Assembly: GCF_001440405.1 (NCBI RefSeq)
Contig: NZ_LLXX01000101.1
Location: 62,001-126,000 of the forward strand
Direction of reading: 5' to 3'
Source: Bradyrhizobium valentinum
GTDB lineage: Bacteria > Pseudomonadota > Alphaproteobacteria > Rhizobiales > Xanthobacteraceae
DNA length: 64,000 bases
Numbering within the stretch: the first letter of the stretch is position 1; every line of letters begins with the position of its first letter. Below, piece by piece: positions 33,784 through 43,110 of this stretch. The position numbers and the translations under genes were made by a program. Below the pieces are notes generated by a model. The model saw only the letters and a program-made list of their open reading frames with translations, had not been told where the DNA came from and did not search any database.

Positions 33784-34551
33784 ATGCCTTCTGAAACCCG
33801 CTCGCCCCGTCTCGCGGTTCTGATCGATGCCGACAATGCGTCCGCAAAGATTGCGGACGGATTGTTCGAGGAGATCGCCAAGATCGGCGAGGCCAGCGTT
33901 CGCCGAATCTACGGCGACTTCTCCAATGCCCGGTCCAAGGCCTGGGCCGATATTCTGTCGAAGCACGCCATCATACCCCAACAGCAGTTCGCCTATACGA
34001 CTGGAAAGAATGCGTCCGACATAACCCTGGTCATCGACGCAATGGACCTGCTTCACAGCGGCCGGTTCGACGGATTCTGCCTGGTGTCATCAGACAGCGA
34101 TTTTACGCGACTTGCCGCCCGCATCCGGGAGCACGGCGTCGATGTGTTCGGGTTCGGCGCGCAGAAGACACCGGAAAGCTTCAGGCAGGCCTGCCGAAGA
34201 TTCTTCTATACCGAGAACCTGTTTGGCGGCACGGCCAACACTCAGGATGCCGCCTCGAAGTCGCCGCCGCTCCAATCCCCTGATGAAGCCACCTCGATCA
34301 TCAAGAAGGTCATCGCCCAGATGGAAAGCGAAGACGGGTGGGTCGACCTTGGGGAGGTCGGAAAACGCATTACCAACCTGGCCCCCGATTTCGATTCGAG
34401 GACCTTCGGCTCCCGCAAGCTGAGCGACCTCGTGCGAAAGACAAATTCCTTCGAGATCGATCAGCCCAAGGGCGGATCCATGCGAATTCGGATCAAGTCC
34501 ACCGCCGAATCGCCTGCGAAGACGCGAACCGCGCGAAAACCCGCGGGGTGA
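33784..34551 (+). CDS. NYN-domain nuclease with OST-HTH (LOTUS) domain
   Basis: This 255-residue protein has an N-terminal NYN/PIN-like domain (about residues 8-145). Its acidic motifs are LIDADNAS, SDITLVIDAMDLL and CLVSSDSDFTRLA, the metal-binding pattern of LabA/DUF88 proteins. A C-terminal OST-HTH/LOTUS winged helix (about 160-240; GWVDLGEVGKRITNLAPDF) is expected to bind RNA. GGGGAAATTC precedes the ATG. The combination suggests an RNA-processing or RNA-decay function. It is monocistronic. Confidence 0.87.
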   Translation: MPSETRSPRLAVLIDADNASAKIADGLFEEIAKIGEASVRRIYGDFSNARSKAWADILSKHAIIPQQQFAYTTGKNASDITLVIDAMDLLHSGRFDGFCLVSSDSDFTRLAARIREHGVDVFGFGAQKTPESFRQACRRFFYTENLFGGTANTQDAASKSPPLQSPDEATSIIKKVIAQMESEDGWVDLGEVGKRITNLAPDFDSRTFGSRKLSDLVRKTNSFEIDQPKGGSMRIRIKSTAESPAKTRTARKPAG

Positions 34552-34628
34552 CTAACCGAAGGCTGCCTGAGCCCCGACCGCAACGAGCGCAACCATAAGC
34601 CATCCATGATTAGCGGCATGGCACGGGT

Positions 34629-34648
34629 CCGCTTCTGGTGCAAAGCGG
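34629..34648. repeat. 20-bp inverted-repeat element, copy 1
   Basis: CCGCTTCTGGTGCAAAGCGG, with six-base arms, occurs identically at 35468-35487. The two copies flank the DUF1330 gene. Confidence 0.65.
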
Positions 34649-34764
34649 AGATTAGGCGAGCTGGCCATGTCGGCATGTGCCACTTTCAGACTAATGCACC
34701 GCGGCAAACAGTATCCTAATTCGATCACCTCGTCGGCGAGCTCGGGAGTTCCAATGACGAAAGA

Positions 34765-34785
34765 GGCCGCCGATGCATGGCGGCC
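34765..34785 (-). terminator. Possible terminator of the DUF1330 gene
   Basis: GGCCGCC / GGCGGCC forms a seven-base stem with a seven-base loop, followed on the minus strand by CTCTTTCG. It lies 28 bp past the stop of the DUF1330 gene. The T-run is poor. Confidence 0.45.
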
Positions 34786-34812
34786 CCTCGACTCCGATGA
34801 GTGGGGTGTGCG

Positions 34813-35217
34813 TTATTGTGGCGTGCCCTCGATGGCAAAGGAGCGGAATTTCGCGTATTTGTCGCCAATCTCTCGGAGTTTCTTGTACTCCGGGTCATTT
34901 CGCCAGGCCTGGACTTTTTCCATGCTATCCCAGACTTGGACGACGGCGCGCTTTGGTGCCTGGCCATCAAATCCAGTTATTTGTTTCGCGTTACTCCCGG
35001 CGATTCCGCCAATCGCAAGGAATTTGCCGCCGTGCGACTTGATGAGAGCCTGCGCTTTCGGGGCATATTCCTTCCCGTAGGCCTCCGGATCCGTCACGTC
35101 GATTTCTGCAACAAAGTACACGGGCGGCTTCGCTTGCGCGTGCAGCCCCTGGACCGCCGCGGCGCCTAGTGTAACGCCGGCTAGCACCGCCAACCCAATG
35201 TTGTGTTTGGTGTTCAT
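34813..35217 (-). CDS. Exported DUF1330-family protein
   Basis: This 134-residue protein has a signal peptide (IGLAVLAGVTLGAAAVQGLH, cleavage near AQA-KPPV) and a dimeric alpha-beta barrel domain of the DUF1330 type (YFVAEIDVTDPEAYGKEYA, KRAVVQVWDSMEKVQAWRND). Most DUF1330 proteins are cytosolic, and a signal peptide version is frequent in Bradyrhizobium. The function is unknown. It is flanked by two identical 20-bp inverted repeats. Confidence 0.8.
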   Translation of the reverse strand: MNTKHNIGLAVLAGVTLGAAAVQGLHAQAKPPVYFVAEIDVTDPEAYGKEYAPKAQALIKSHGGKFLAIGGIAGSNAKQITGFDGQAPKRAVVQVWDSMEKVQAWRNDPEYKKLREIGDKYAKFRSFAIEGTPQ

Positions 35218-35582
35218 GAGTCATCTCCGCGCTGTCGAGATGAGCCGCTAAAAAGTCCGGCCCAAGGCAGAAAATTTGCCGGCCGACGGCACTGTCGCTG
35301 CCCGTTCACCCTGCGAAGAACTCGGCACCTCCCGCTTCCAAGACAGCTCGCCGAAAAATCTAGATCACTTCATTTGCGCGCGAAAGGGAAATCGAGCCTG
35401 CTGCGGTGTGGGATTTCACTCCGGCCTAGGTCGACTCAGGGTCAAAAAGCTCCCCTCTTCGGAACGACCGCTTCTGGTGCAAAGCGGACGGTTGGCAGGG
35501 CCTCTCGATCCGCTAGAGTGTCTCGCAACGGATGAGTGGACGCGGTTGCGTCGTCTGCTGCAAGAAGATGCGAGGGAGAAGC
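35218..35582. other. Gene-free stretch of 365 bp
   Basis: Apart from the 20-bp inverted repeat at 35468-35487, I see no gene, RNA or known repeat. Divergent promoters for the DUF1330 gene and the reductase gene should lie here. Confidence 0.4.
35468..35487. repeat. 20-bp inverted-repeat element, copy 2
   Basis: It is identical to the element at 34629-34648, CCGCTTCTGGTGCAAAGCGG, in the same orientation. Confidence 0.65.
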
Positions 35583-36644
35583 ATGGGTCGGAAGATCGCG
35601 ATCGTCGGAGCGGGCGCCGTCGGCGGCTATGCCGGTGCCCATATGGTGCAGGCGGGCGAGGAGGTCACGTTCATCGATCCCTGGCCCGAGCATGTCGAGC
35701 ACATGAGAAAGCACGGCCTGCGCGTCACCCATGCCATGGATGTTGCGGAGTTCTCGGTTCCGGTGCGCGCGCTCCACGTCACGGACGCGCAGCAACTCGC
35801 CAAGGAGCAGCCGGTCGAAATCGCCTTCGTCTGCATGAAATCCTACGACACGGCCTGGGCCACCATGCTGATCCAGCAATATCTGGCGCCGGACGGCTAC
35901 GCCGTGTCGCTGCAGAACTGCATGAACGAGGAGACGATTGCCGGCATTGTCGGCTGGGGCAAGACGCTGGGTTGCATTGCCAGCAGCATCACGGTGAACC
36001 TCCCAGAGCCCGGCCACATCCACCGCGGCGCCGGCAAGGGCGGGGCGGCGCACACGGTGTTTCGCGCCGGCGAAGTGCATGGCCGCATCACGCCGCGAGC
36101 GGAAGAGGTCTGCCGCCTGGTCGCCTACTCCGACAGCGCCAAGGTGACAGAGAACCTCTGGGGCGAGCGCTGGTCGAAACTGGTCGCCAACGTCATGGGC
36201 AACGGGCTCTCCGCCTGCACCGGCCTGCCGGGCGCAGACATCCTGCAAAGCGAGCCGCTTCGCCGTTTCTCCGCGCGGCTCGGCAGCGAAGCGATCCGCG
36301 TCGGACAGGCGCAGGGCTATCAACTGGAAGAGATTCTGCATCTGCCGCCGGAGACGATCGCGCGCGCCGGCGAGGGCGACGAGGCGGCGATGCGTGTCTG
36401 TGACGAGCAGCGCTTCAAGGATGCCAAGCGCACCTCTTCGCAACAGCGCCCCTCGATGGGCCAGGACATGCAGAAGGGCCGGCGCACCGAGATCGAATTC
36501 CTCAATGGGCTCGTGGTGCGCGAGGGCGAGAAGATCGGCCTGCCGTGCACCGCAAATGCGGCGCTGACGGATATCGTCAAGCGCGTGGAGCGAGGCGAGC
36601 TGAGCCCGGATCCGCGGCACATCACGGAACTGCGGTTGAACTGA
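35583..36644 (+). CDS. Ketopantoate reductase family protein (ApbA/PanE)
   Basis: This 353-residue NADPH-dependent reductase has the Rossmann motif KIAIVGAGAVGGYAGAHMVQ at the N-terminus. SLQNCMNEETIAGIVG and the catalytic lysine region WGERWSKLVANVMGNGLS follow. The C-terminal substrate domain includes RPSMGQDMQKGRRTEIEFLN, typical of the family. GAGGGAGAAGC precedes the ATG at 35583. It may make pantoate or act on a related 2-keto acid. It is followed after 14 bp by an exported protein gene. Confidence 0.87.
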   Translation: MGRKIAIVGAGAVGGYAGAHMVQAGEEVTFIDPWPEHVEHMRKHGLRVTHAMDVAEFSVPVRALHVTDAQQLAKEQPVEIAFVCMKSYDTAWATMLIQQYLAPDGYAVSLQNCMNEETIAGIVGWGKTLGCIASSITVNLPEPGHIHRGAGKGGAAHTVFRAGEVHGRITPRAEEVCRLVAYSDSAKVTENLWGERWSKLVANVMGNGLSACTGLPGADILQSEPLRRFSARLGSEAIRVGQAQGYQLEEILHLPPETIARAGEGDEAAMRVCDEQRFKDAKRTSSQQRPSMGQDMQKGRRTEIEFLNGLVVREGEKIGLPCTANAALTDIVKRVERGELSPDPRHITELRLN

Positions 36645-36658
36645 GCTGGGAAATCGCC

Positions 36659-37789
36659 ATGGGGATAAAAAGCCATACTGCTACGCCCACGGCAGCTCGT
36701 GCTCTCGGACTCTGCACGGTCGCATCGCTGGTCGCGGCCGTCATCGGCAATCTCGGCTTCATGTCGCCTGCAATGGGTGAGCCGGCCGCACTCACGAAGA
36801 AGCAATCGGATGCGCTCGATACATACAATAATTCACGAAGGCAGTTTGAGGCGATCCTGAGCCAGCGGCGCGCGCAGATCAATTCGAAGCAACCGCTGCC
36901 GAACCTGCCGGGACAGGCGCTCTACCTCGCCCGCAACAATATGATGAGCGCATACAAGGACCTCACCGATGCTCTTCCGTCCAGAATAGGCGGGCCTAAT
37001 AAATACGGAATCCCTCCGGCGTATTTTAGCGCCGATAATGAACCCCTGCTCGACGAATACAGGAGGCTGTTCGACCTCATGCAGGCGCCGCCCGCCAACG
37101 CGCAGAAGTCGGATACGCCATTCAAGGACGTTGTCGATCTGGGCACGGCCATTGCGCGCGCCAGGGGCCTTGATGCGGCCAATGCCGAAGCGGCAGGCCG
37201 CATCAGCCTGGGACTGTTCTTTGCCGAGACAAATGGCAATCAAAACATCGGGAATGCGCGCTCGAACAAATACAAGGGCAGTTTGCAGACCGGCATACCC
37301 GAAGATCAAAATGGTCGAAGGAGGTGGGCGGCGATCAAGAAGTCGATTGCAGCCTTCGATCCTGCACTGAACGATCGCGACGACAGGGAAGAGGCGCGGG
37401 TCGGCAATCAGGATCATCGGTTCAACCACTGGACCGCCGTGCGCGATGGCCTGATGAACGCACACGCGGATATTTTTCCGCAAGTACCGGCGATCGTGAA
37501 AACACTGCCGGATCCCACCGATCAGATGAAGCTCTTTGAACTCATCCAGATTATTCCCAGCCCGACCAGGTCCGCACTCGGCTCACGCAACCTGACCGGC
37601 TACAGAATTTCCGACCCGAAGATCATGGCATATCTGCGAAACAACAGCATTTTCACCTTTGGGCAAGCCGACAGGGCCAAAACATCTGCAACCTTCCGCG
37701 AAATTCTTGATGCGATGTGGCTCTTCAACGACAAGTTTGAACGAGCGCTTTCCAAATTCGACGAGATCAAGGCGCAGTCAAAAGGTTGA
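36659..37789 (+). CDS. Exported protein of unknown function, possibly lysozyme-like
   Basis: This 376-residue protein has a signal peptide (LGLCTVASLVAAVIGNLGFM, cleavage after about MGEPA). The central part FFAETNGNQNIGNARSNKYK followed by GSLQTG resembles the glutamate-containing start of lysozyme or transglycosylase folds, but this is tentative. Further down, NHWTAVRDGLMNAHADIFP is distinctive. I know no named family. The ATG at 36659 follows the reductase stop by 14 bp, so the two are probably co-transcribed. Confidence 0.65.
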   Translation: MGIKSHTATPTAARALGLCTVASLVAAVIGNLGFMSPAMGEPAALTKKQSDALDTYNNSRRQFEAILSQRRAQINSKQPLPNLPGQALYLARNNMMSAYKDLTDALPSRIGGPNKYGIPPAYFSADNEPLLDEYRRLFDLMQAPPANAQKSDTPFKDVVDLGTAIARARGLDAANAEAAGRISLGLFFAETNGNQNIGNARSNKYKGSLQTGIPEDQNGRRRWAAIKKSIAAFDPALNDRDDREEARVGNQDHRFNHWTAVRDGLMNAHADIFPQVPAIVKTLPDPTDQMKLFELIQIIPSPTRSALGSRNLTGYRISDPKIMAYLRNNSIFTFGQADRAKTSATFREILDAMWLFNDKFERALSKFDEIKAQSKG

Positions 37790-37836
37790 AGTCGGCAGGT
37801 CGGGACCGAATGCGAGATGGCGCCGCCGCCCCGCCG

Positions 37837-38892
37837 TCAGAGCGGACCGAGCATGGCCCATCGGGGCTCGCAGAATTCCTTCACGGCCGCCGTGACACCG
37901 CTGCTGATGATTTCCCGGCGCTCAGGCGAATTCATCTTGAGCTCTTCGTCCCGGTTGATGATTGAGCCTGCCTCCAGCAGGACGGCGGGCATCTGGGTCT
38001 TTCTCAGCACGATGAGCTCATCGTAGCGATAGACGCCGGTTTCCTTGTTGAGCAGCGGACGCTGGTGCCGGCCCATGATGGGCTGGGAATATTGCTTGGC
38101 GTAATCAAGGCCCTGGGCCTTCATCTCCTTGCCGATCAGTTCGGCGAACGAGAGGCTCGTCTTGAAGTCCGGATTGTTGCGGGAGACGAAGACGGAATAG
38201 CCGCTGAAGCGGTCGCTGAAATGGCTTTTCTTTCCCTCGAATTCCCAGTCCTCGAGGAATTTGTTGGGCACGGAGTCATGGTGGATCGACAGGAAGAGAT
38301 CGGCGCGCAGATCGTTGGCGGCGGCGACGCGTTTGAAGAGGCTGCGCCTGGCCTTGCCTTCGGTCAGCAGCAATCTGGTCTCGGTAAAGCCTTCGGCCTT
38401 CAGCTTCTGCTCGATCAGCTTCGCAAGGCGCAGATTGAAGACAAACTCGGAGACGTTGCGGGCGCTGATTGCGCCTTCTGATTCGGCGGTATGCCCCACG
38501 TCCAGAACGATCCGGAGCTTCGAGGGATCGCACGCGGCTGCGACCGGTTTCAAAGCGGCAGGGGGCAAGGCGACGGGCCCCAGCGCGGCAAGTTTCACGT
38601 TGCGGCGCTTTGGCGAGGCGGCAGGCTTCGCCGAAGTGACAGGCTTGCGTGAAGCGACGTGCTTTGGCGATTTGGCTTGCTTTGGCGATTTGGCTTGCTT
38701 TGGCGATTTGGCTTGTTTGGCCGATTTGGCTTGCTTTGACGGGCCTTTGAAGAGGTCAGACAGCCAGCCGGCATCGCTGACCTCGATCGGCAGAAGCACC
38801 ATTGCGGCCATCGCGGCGATGATGGTGCGGCGGCGGGGCCAAGATCCCGAAGCGATACTGCCGAGAACACAAATGAACTCGCGACGCTTCAT
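37837..38892 (-). CDS. N-acetylmuramoyl-L-alanine amidase (Amidase_3) with repeat linker
   Basis: This 351-residue zinc amidase cleaves the amide between MurNAc and L-Ala in peptidoglycan. The N-terminus is a signal or anchor region (about residues 20-42). A repetitive linker (KQAKSPK units, about residues 50-85) follows. The catalytic domain begins RIVLDVGHTAESEGAIS and carries the zinc histidine there, SIHHDSVPN with the second histidine, and the catalytic glutamate in VLLEAGSIINRDEE. GGGGAGGGG precedes the ATG at 38892. It is likely exported and acts in cell-wall remodelling. Confidence 0.88.
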   Translation of the reverse strand: MKRREFICVLGSIASGSWPRRRTIIAAMAAMVLLPIEVSDAGWLSDLFKGPSKQAKSAKQAKSPKQAKSPKQAKSPKHVASRKPVTSAKPAASPKRRNVKLAALGPVALPPAALKPVAAACDPSKLRIVLDVGHTAESEGAISARNVSEFVFNLRLAKLIEQKLKAEGFTETRLLLTEGKARRSLFKRVAAANDLRADLFLSIHHDSVPNKFLEDWEFEGKKSHFSDRFSGYSVFVSRNNPDFKTSLSFAELIGKEMKAQGLDYAKQYSQPIMGRHQRPLLNKETGVYRYDELIVLRKTQMPAVLLEAGSIINRDEELKMNSPERREIISSGVTAAVKEFCEPRWAMLGPL

Positions 38893-39310
38893 GCTCGCCC
38901 CTCCCCGAAAGGCCATTATAGCAGCTCAGATCGCTATACCGGAAGGGGTCGGTGACATGGGCTGCGGGTTCCTCCGGGCACCGGCGTTCCCTGCGCCCTC
39001 TGCTTTTCATGGCGGAAGAGTTTGCGGCACAGCTCGGGCGCATCATGTCGCGAGATGGATGTCGTACTCAGCCGCGCCGTACTGGATACCCCGCATGCGC
39101 GGGGTATGACGGTCTGTGGGCGGGCGCCGTCCAGTTCATCGGCGAAGCCCGGCAATTGAACTGTTTCATTGAACGGGTGTCCCAACCACCTGATCTGACT
39201 TCCCTTTTCAAGGTCATTCCACATCGCGGGAAACAAATTCGAGTTCGTTGAGATCGCTGATGGCAGCCGTGATGATCGCATCAGAGCAACACGGTCAAGC
39301 GAGGTTCGAA
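38893..39310. other. Gene-free stretch of about 420 bp
   Basis: Divergent promoters of the amidase and gcl genes should be here. Only the short palindromic repeat at 39066-39115 stands out. I found no operator-type palindrome of the oxalate regulon in it. Confidence 0.45.
39066..39115. repeat. Short palindromic intergenic repeat
   Basis: ATACCCCGC at 39086-39094 pairs with GCGGGGTAT at 39099-39107 around an ATGC loop, flanked by GTACTGG and GACGG. The layout matches a repeat type very common between genes in Bradyrhizobium. Confidence 0.65.
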
Positions 39311-41110
39311 ATGGCAAGGATGCGCGCAATTGATGCGGCCGTACGGATCCTGGAAAAGGAAGGCGTCACCATCGCCTTCGGCGTACCGGGTGCGGCGATC
39401 AATCCGCTTTACTCCGCGCTAAAGAAGCGCGGTTCGATCGGCCACATCCTGGCGCGCCATGTCGAGGGCGCTTCCCACATGGCCGAGGGCTATACCCGCG
39501 CCAAGGCCGGCAATATCGGCGTCTGCATAGGCACGTCAGGTCCGGCCGGCACCGACATGATCACGGGGCTCTATTCGGCGATCGCGGACTCGATCCCGAT
39601 CCTCTGCATCACCGGGCAGGCGCCGCGCGCGCGGCTCTACAAGGAAGATTTTCAGGCCATCGACATCGAATCCATCGCAAAACCCGTGACGAAATGGGCG
39701 GTCACCGTGCGCGAGCCGGCATTGGTGCCGCGCGTGTTCAGCCAGGCGTTCCACATCATGCGTTCGGGCCGCCCGGGTCCGGTCCTGATCGACCTGCCGC
39801 TCGACGTGCAACTTGCTGAAATCGAATTTGACGACGAGACCTATGAGCCGCTGCCGGTCTACAAGCCTGCGGCGACCCGCAAGCAGATCGAGAAAGCGCT
39901 TGAGATGCTCAACGCCGCGGAGCGGCCGCTGATCGTCGCGGGCGGCGGCGTGATCAACGCCGATGCGTCCGAGCTGCTGGTGCAGTTCGCCGAAACCGTC
40001 AGCGTGCCGGTGGTGCCGACGCTGATGGGGTGGGGGGCCATTCCCGACGACCACGTGCTGATGGCCGGCATGGTCGGACTGCAGACCAGCCACCGCTACG
40101 GCAACGCGACCATGCTACAATCCGACTTCGTGCTCGGCATCGGCAACCGCTGGGCCAACCGGCACACCGGTTCGATCGAGACCTACACCAAGGGCCGGAC
40201 GTTTGTGCACGTCGATATCGAGCCGACGCAAATCGGGCGCGTCTTCAATCCTGATTTCGGCATCGTGTCCGACGCCAAGGCGGCGCTGGAATTGTTCGTC
40301 GCGGTCGCCAAGGAGTGGCGCAAGGCCGGCAAGCTGCGCGAGCGGCAGGCGTGGCCGGCGGGGTGCCAGGACCGCAAGCGCTCGATGCTGCGCAAGAGTC
40401 ATTTCGACGACATGCCGATCAAACCGCAGCGTGTTTACGAGGAGATGAACAGGGCATTCGGGCGCGACACCTGCTATGTCAGCGTGATCGGACTGTCGCA
40501 GATCGCCGGCGCGCAGTTTCTGGGTGTCTACGGTCCGCGCAACTGGATCAATGCAGGGCAGGCCGGTCCGCTCGGCTGGACACTGCCGGCGGCGCTCGGC
40601 GTGCGCGCGGCCGATCCGAGCCGCGAGATCGTCGCGGTGTCGGGCGATTATGATTTCCAGTTCCTGATCGAGGAGCTAGCGGTAGGCGCCCAGTTCAAGC
40701 TGCCCTATCTCCACGTCGTCGTGAACAACTCCTATCTCGGGCTGATCCGCCAGGCGCAGCGCGGCTTCGACATGGACTACCATGTCCAGCTTTCGTTCGA
40801 GAACATCAACGCGCCCGAGCTCGGGGTCTATGGCGTGGACCACGTCGCGGTGGCCGAAGGACTGGGCTGCAAGGCGATCCGCGTCACCGATCCGAACCAC
40901 GCGCAGGAAGCCTTCGCGACGGCGCGCGAATGGATGGCGGAATTCAAGGTGCCCGTCGTCGTCGAGTTCATTCTCGAGCGGGTCACCAATATCTCGATGG
41001 GCACCGAGATCGACAACGTCATCGAGTTCGAGGAAGTGCTGGATCTGCCGCTGGACGACACCCCCGCAAGACCGACTGTGCCGCAATCCGGCAAGCTGCT
41101 GCCGGCGTAG
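39311..41110 (+). CDS. gcl: Glyoxylate carboligase (tartronate-semialdehyde synthase)
   Basis: This 599-residue TPP enzyme condenses two glyoxylate molecules to tartronate semialdehyde plus CO2. Residue 51 is valine in [17 protein letters not shown], the diagnostic replacement of the activating glutamate found in E. coli Gcl. The TPP site is [17 protein letters not shown] followed by [14 protein letters not shown], and [19 protein letters not shown] is typical. The ATG at 39311 with GAGG upstream gives the standard length, and the longer frame adds non-homologous residues. It is first in a gcl-hyi-glxR cluster. Confidence 0.95.
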   Translation: MARMRAIDAAVRILEKEGVTIAFGVPGAAINPLYSALKKRGSIGHILARHVEGASHMAEGYTRAKAGNIGVCIGTSGPAGTDMITGLYSAIADSIPILCITGQAPRARLYKEDFQAIDIESIAKPVTKWAVTVREPALVPRVFSQAFHIMRSGRPGPVLIDLPLDVQLAEIEFDDETYEPLPVYKPAATRKQIEKALEMLNAAERPLIVAGGGVINADASELLVQFAETVSVPVVPTLMGWGAIPDDHVLMAGMVGLQTSHRYGNATMLQSDFVLGIGNRWANRHTGSIETYTKGRTFVHVDIEPTQIGRVFNPDFGIVSDAKAALELFVAVAKEWRKAGKLRERQAWPAGCQDRKRSMLRKSHFDDMPIKPQRVYEEMNRAFGRDTCYVSVIGLSQIAGAQFLGVYGPRNWINAGQAGPLGWTLPAALGVRAADPSREIVAVSGDYDFQFLIEELAVGAQFKLPYLHVVVNNSYLGLIRQAQRGFDMDYHVQLSFENINAPELGVYGVDHVAVAEGLGCKAIRVTDPNHAQEAFATAREWMAEFKVPVVVEFILERVTNISMGTEIDNVIEFEEVLDLPLDDTPARPTVPQSGKLLPA

Positions 41111-41121
41111 TTCTAGTGCGC

Positions 41122-41240
41122 TCAACCCCCTCATCCTGAGGAGCCCGCAGAGCGGGCGTCTCGAAGGATGTAGGCCACAGACGGGGCCTCATGGTTCGAG
41201 ACGCGCTTCGCGCTCCTCACCATGAGGGACTTATGACGCA
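41122..41240. repeat. Intergenic palindromic repeat, family A copy 5
   Basis: It is nearly identical to copy 2 at 8133-8245. It sits between gcl and hyi, inside an otherwise compact operon, so any readthrough transcript would contain a long hairpin here. Confidence 0.85.
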
Positions 41241-41272
41241 GTAAGGCTAGTTTAACGCGAGGAGAGTAGATC

Positions 41273-42058
41273 GTGCCGAAATTTGCCGCCAATCTCACCA
41301 TGCTGTTCGGCGAGCAGCCGTTCCTCGATCGCTTCGCCGCCGCCAAGGCTGCCGGCTTCAGCGGGGTGGAATATCTGTTTCCCTATGATTTCGACAAGGC
41401 CGAGCTGCGCGAGCAATTGCACCAGCACGGCCTGACCCAAGTGCTGCACAACCTTCCCGCGGGCAACTGGGGAGCCGGCGAGCGAGGCATCGCCATCCTG
41501 CCCGACAGAGTGGAAGAGTTTCGCGATGGTGTCGCGCGCGCCATCGACTATGCCAAGGCGCTCGATTGCCGGCAGTTGAACTGTCTGGTCGGCATCGCGC
41601 CCAATGGCGCTGACGCGGTCGACCTGAACGAGGTGCTGGTGGGAAATCTGCGTTTCGCAGCGGAGAAGCTCGCCAGAGAGGGGATCAAGCTTCTGATCGA
41701 GCCGATCAATACGATCGATATTCCTGGATTCTTTCTGAACAAAACCGAACAGGCGCTCAAGATCATCGCCGACGTACGCTCGAGCAATTTGTTCGTGCAG
41801 TACGATATCTACCACATGCAGGTGATGGAAGGCGACATTGCGCGCACCTTGCAAAGGCACCTGCCGCGCATCGCTCATGTTCAGCTTGCCGATAATCCCG
41901 GCCGCAATGAGCCGGGTACGGGCGAGATCAACTATCCCTTCCTGTTCCGGCATCTCGACGCTATTAGTTATCGCGGCTGGATCGGGTGCGAATACAAGCC
42001 GAGGACGACGACGGTCGAGGGCCTCGGTTGGCACGCAGCGCTGACGGCCGATACCTGA
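41273..42058 (+). CDS. hyi: Hydroxypyruvate isomerase
   Basis: This 261-residue TIM-barrel isomerase interconverts hydroxypyruvate and tartronate semialdehyde. MPKFAANLTMLFGEQPFLDR at the start, LLIEPINTIDIPGFFLN in the middle and ADNPGRNEPGTGEINYPFLF near the end are diagnostic. The start codon is GTG, preceded by GAGGAGAG. It lies between gcl and the reductase gene. Confidence 0.93.
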   Translation: MPKFAANLTMLFGEQPFLDRFAAAKAAGFSGVEYLFPYDFDKAELREQLHQHGLTQVLHNLPAGNWGAGERGIAILPDRVEEFRDGVARAIDYAKALDCRQLNCLVGIAPNGADAVDLNEVLVGNLRFAAEKLAREGIKLLIEPINTIDIPGFFLNKTEQALKIIADVRSSNLFVQYDIYHMQVMEGDIARTLQRHLPRIAHVQLADNPGRNEPGTGEINYPFLFRHLDAISYRGWIGCEYKPRTTTVEGLGWHAALTADT

Positions 42059-42092
42059 CCAAGAACCAAGAAAAGACAAAGGGGAGTTTGAA

Positions 42093-42980
42093 ATGATCGA
42101 TATCGGCTTTATTGGCCTCGGCACCATGGGGCGCCCGATGGCGGGCCATCTCCAGGCCGCCGGTCATCGCCTGTTCCTGCACGATGTCGGGCCAATTGCG
42201 CCAGACCTGGTCGCCGCGGGCGGCGTAGTCTGCAAGTCGGGCAAGGAAGTTGCGGAGCGGGCCGACGTGATGATCGTCATGGTGCCTGATACGCCGCATG
42301 TGGAAGCCGTCCTGTTCGGGCCGGACGGCGTCGCGGCCGGGCTGTCGAAAGGAAAGATCGTCGTCGACATGAGTTCGATCTCGCCGCTCGCCACCAAGGA
42401 GTTTGCCAAGAAGATCGAGGCGCTCGGCGCCGACTATCTCGATGCGCCCGTCTCTGGTGGCGAAGTCGGGGCCAAGGCGGCGAGCCTCACCATCATGGTC
42501 GGTGGGCCGGAGCGCGCGTTCAACGCCATGAAGCCGGTGTTCGACAAGATGGGCAAGAACGTCACGCTGGTGGGCGCCAACGGCGACGGGCAGACGACCA
42601 AGGTCGCCAACCAGATCATCGTGGCGCTGACGATCGAGGCGGTCGGCGAAGCGCTGCTGTTTGCGTCGAAGGCCGGCGCGGATCCGGCGCTGGTGCGGAA
42701 AGCGCTGATGGGCGGCTTCGCTTCGTCGCGAATTCTCGAAGTGCACGGCGAGCGCATGGTGAAGCGCAATTTCGAGCCGGGCTTCCGCATCGAGCTGCAC
42801 CAGAAGGATCTCAACCTGGCGCTGGAGGGCGCGCGTGCGCTCGGCATTTCCTTGCCGAGCACGGCAGTCGCTCAGCAATTGTTCTCATCCTGCACCGCTC
42901 ATGGCGGCAAGGCGTGGGACCATTCGGGCATGGTGCGCGCGCTGGAAATGATGGCAAGCCACGAGATCGCTACAGCTTGA
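42093..42980 (+). CDS. glxR: Tartronate semialdehyde reductase (2-hydroxy-3-oxopropionate reductase)
   Basis: This 295-residue beta-hydroxyacid dehydrogenase reduces tartronate semialdehyde to D-glycerate. The Rossmann start IGFIGLGTMGRPMAGHLQAA, DAPVSGGEVGAKAASLTIMV and the catalytic lysine in GDGQTTKVANQIIVALTIEA are all present. AAGGGGAG precedes the ATG. It completes the gcl-hyi-glxR glyoxylate pathway, whose product needs only glycerate kinase to reach glycolysis. No glycerate kinase is seen here. Confidence 0.94.
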   Translation: MIDIGFIGLGTMGRPMAGHLQAAGHRLFLHDVGPIAPDLVAAGGVVCKSGKEVAERADVMIVMVPDTPHVEAVLFGPDGVAAGLSKGKIVVDMSSISPLATKEFAKKIEALGADYLDAPVSGGEVGAKAASLTIMVGGPERAFNAMKPVFDKMGKNVTLVGANGDGQTTKVANQIIVALTIEAVGEALLFASKAGADPALVRKALMGGFASSRILEVHGERMVKRNFEPGFRIELHQKDLNLALEGARALGISLPSTAVAQQLFSSCTAHGGKAWDHSGMVRALEMMASHEIATA

Positions 42981-43110
42981 TTTCTTAGTAGCTCCCTGTG
43001 ACTGGAACCGCGTCGAAATTTCGGCGGGGCCCTTTTTGCGTCCACATTGGAACCGGAACCTCCCACGCTTCCAGTGGTTGAGCCACATCGTCAATTCACT
43101 GGAGAGTGCA

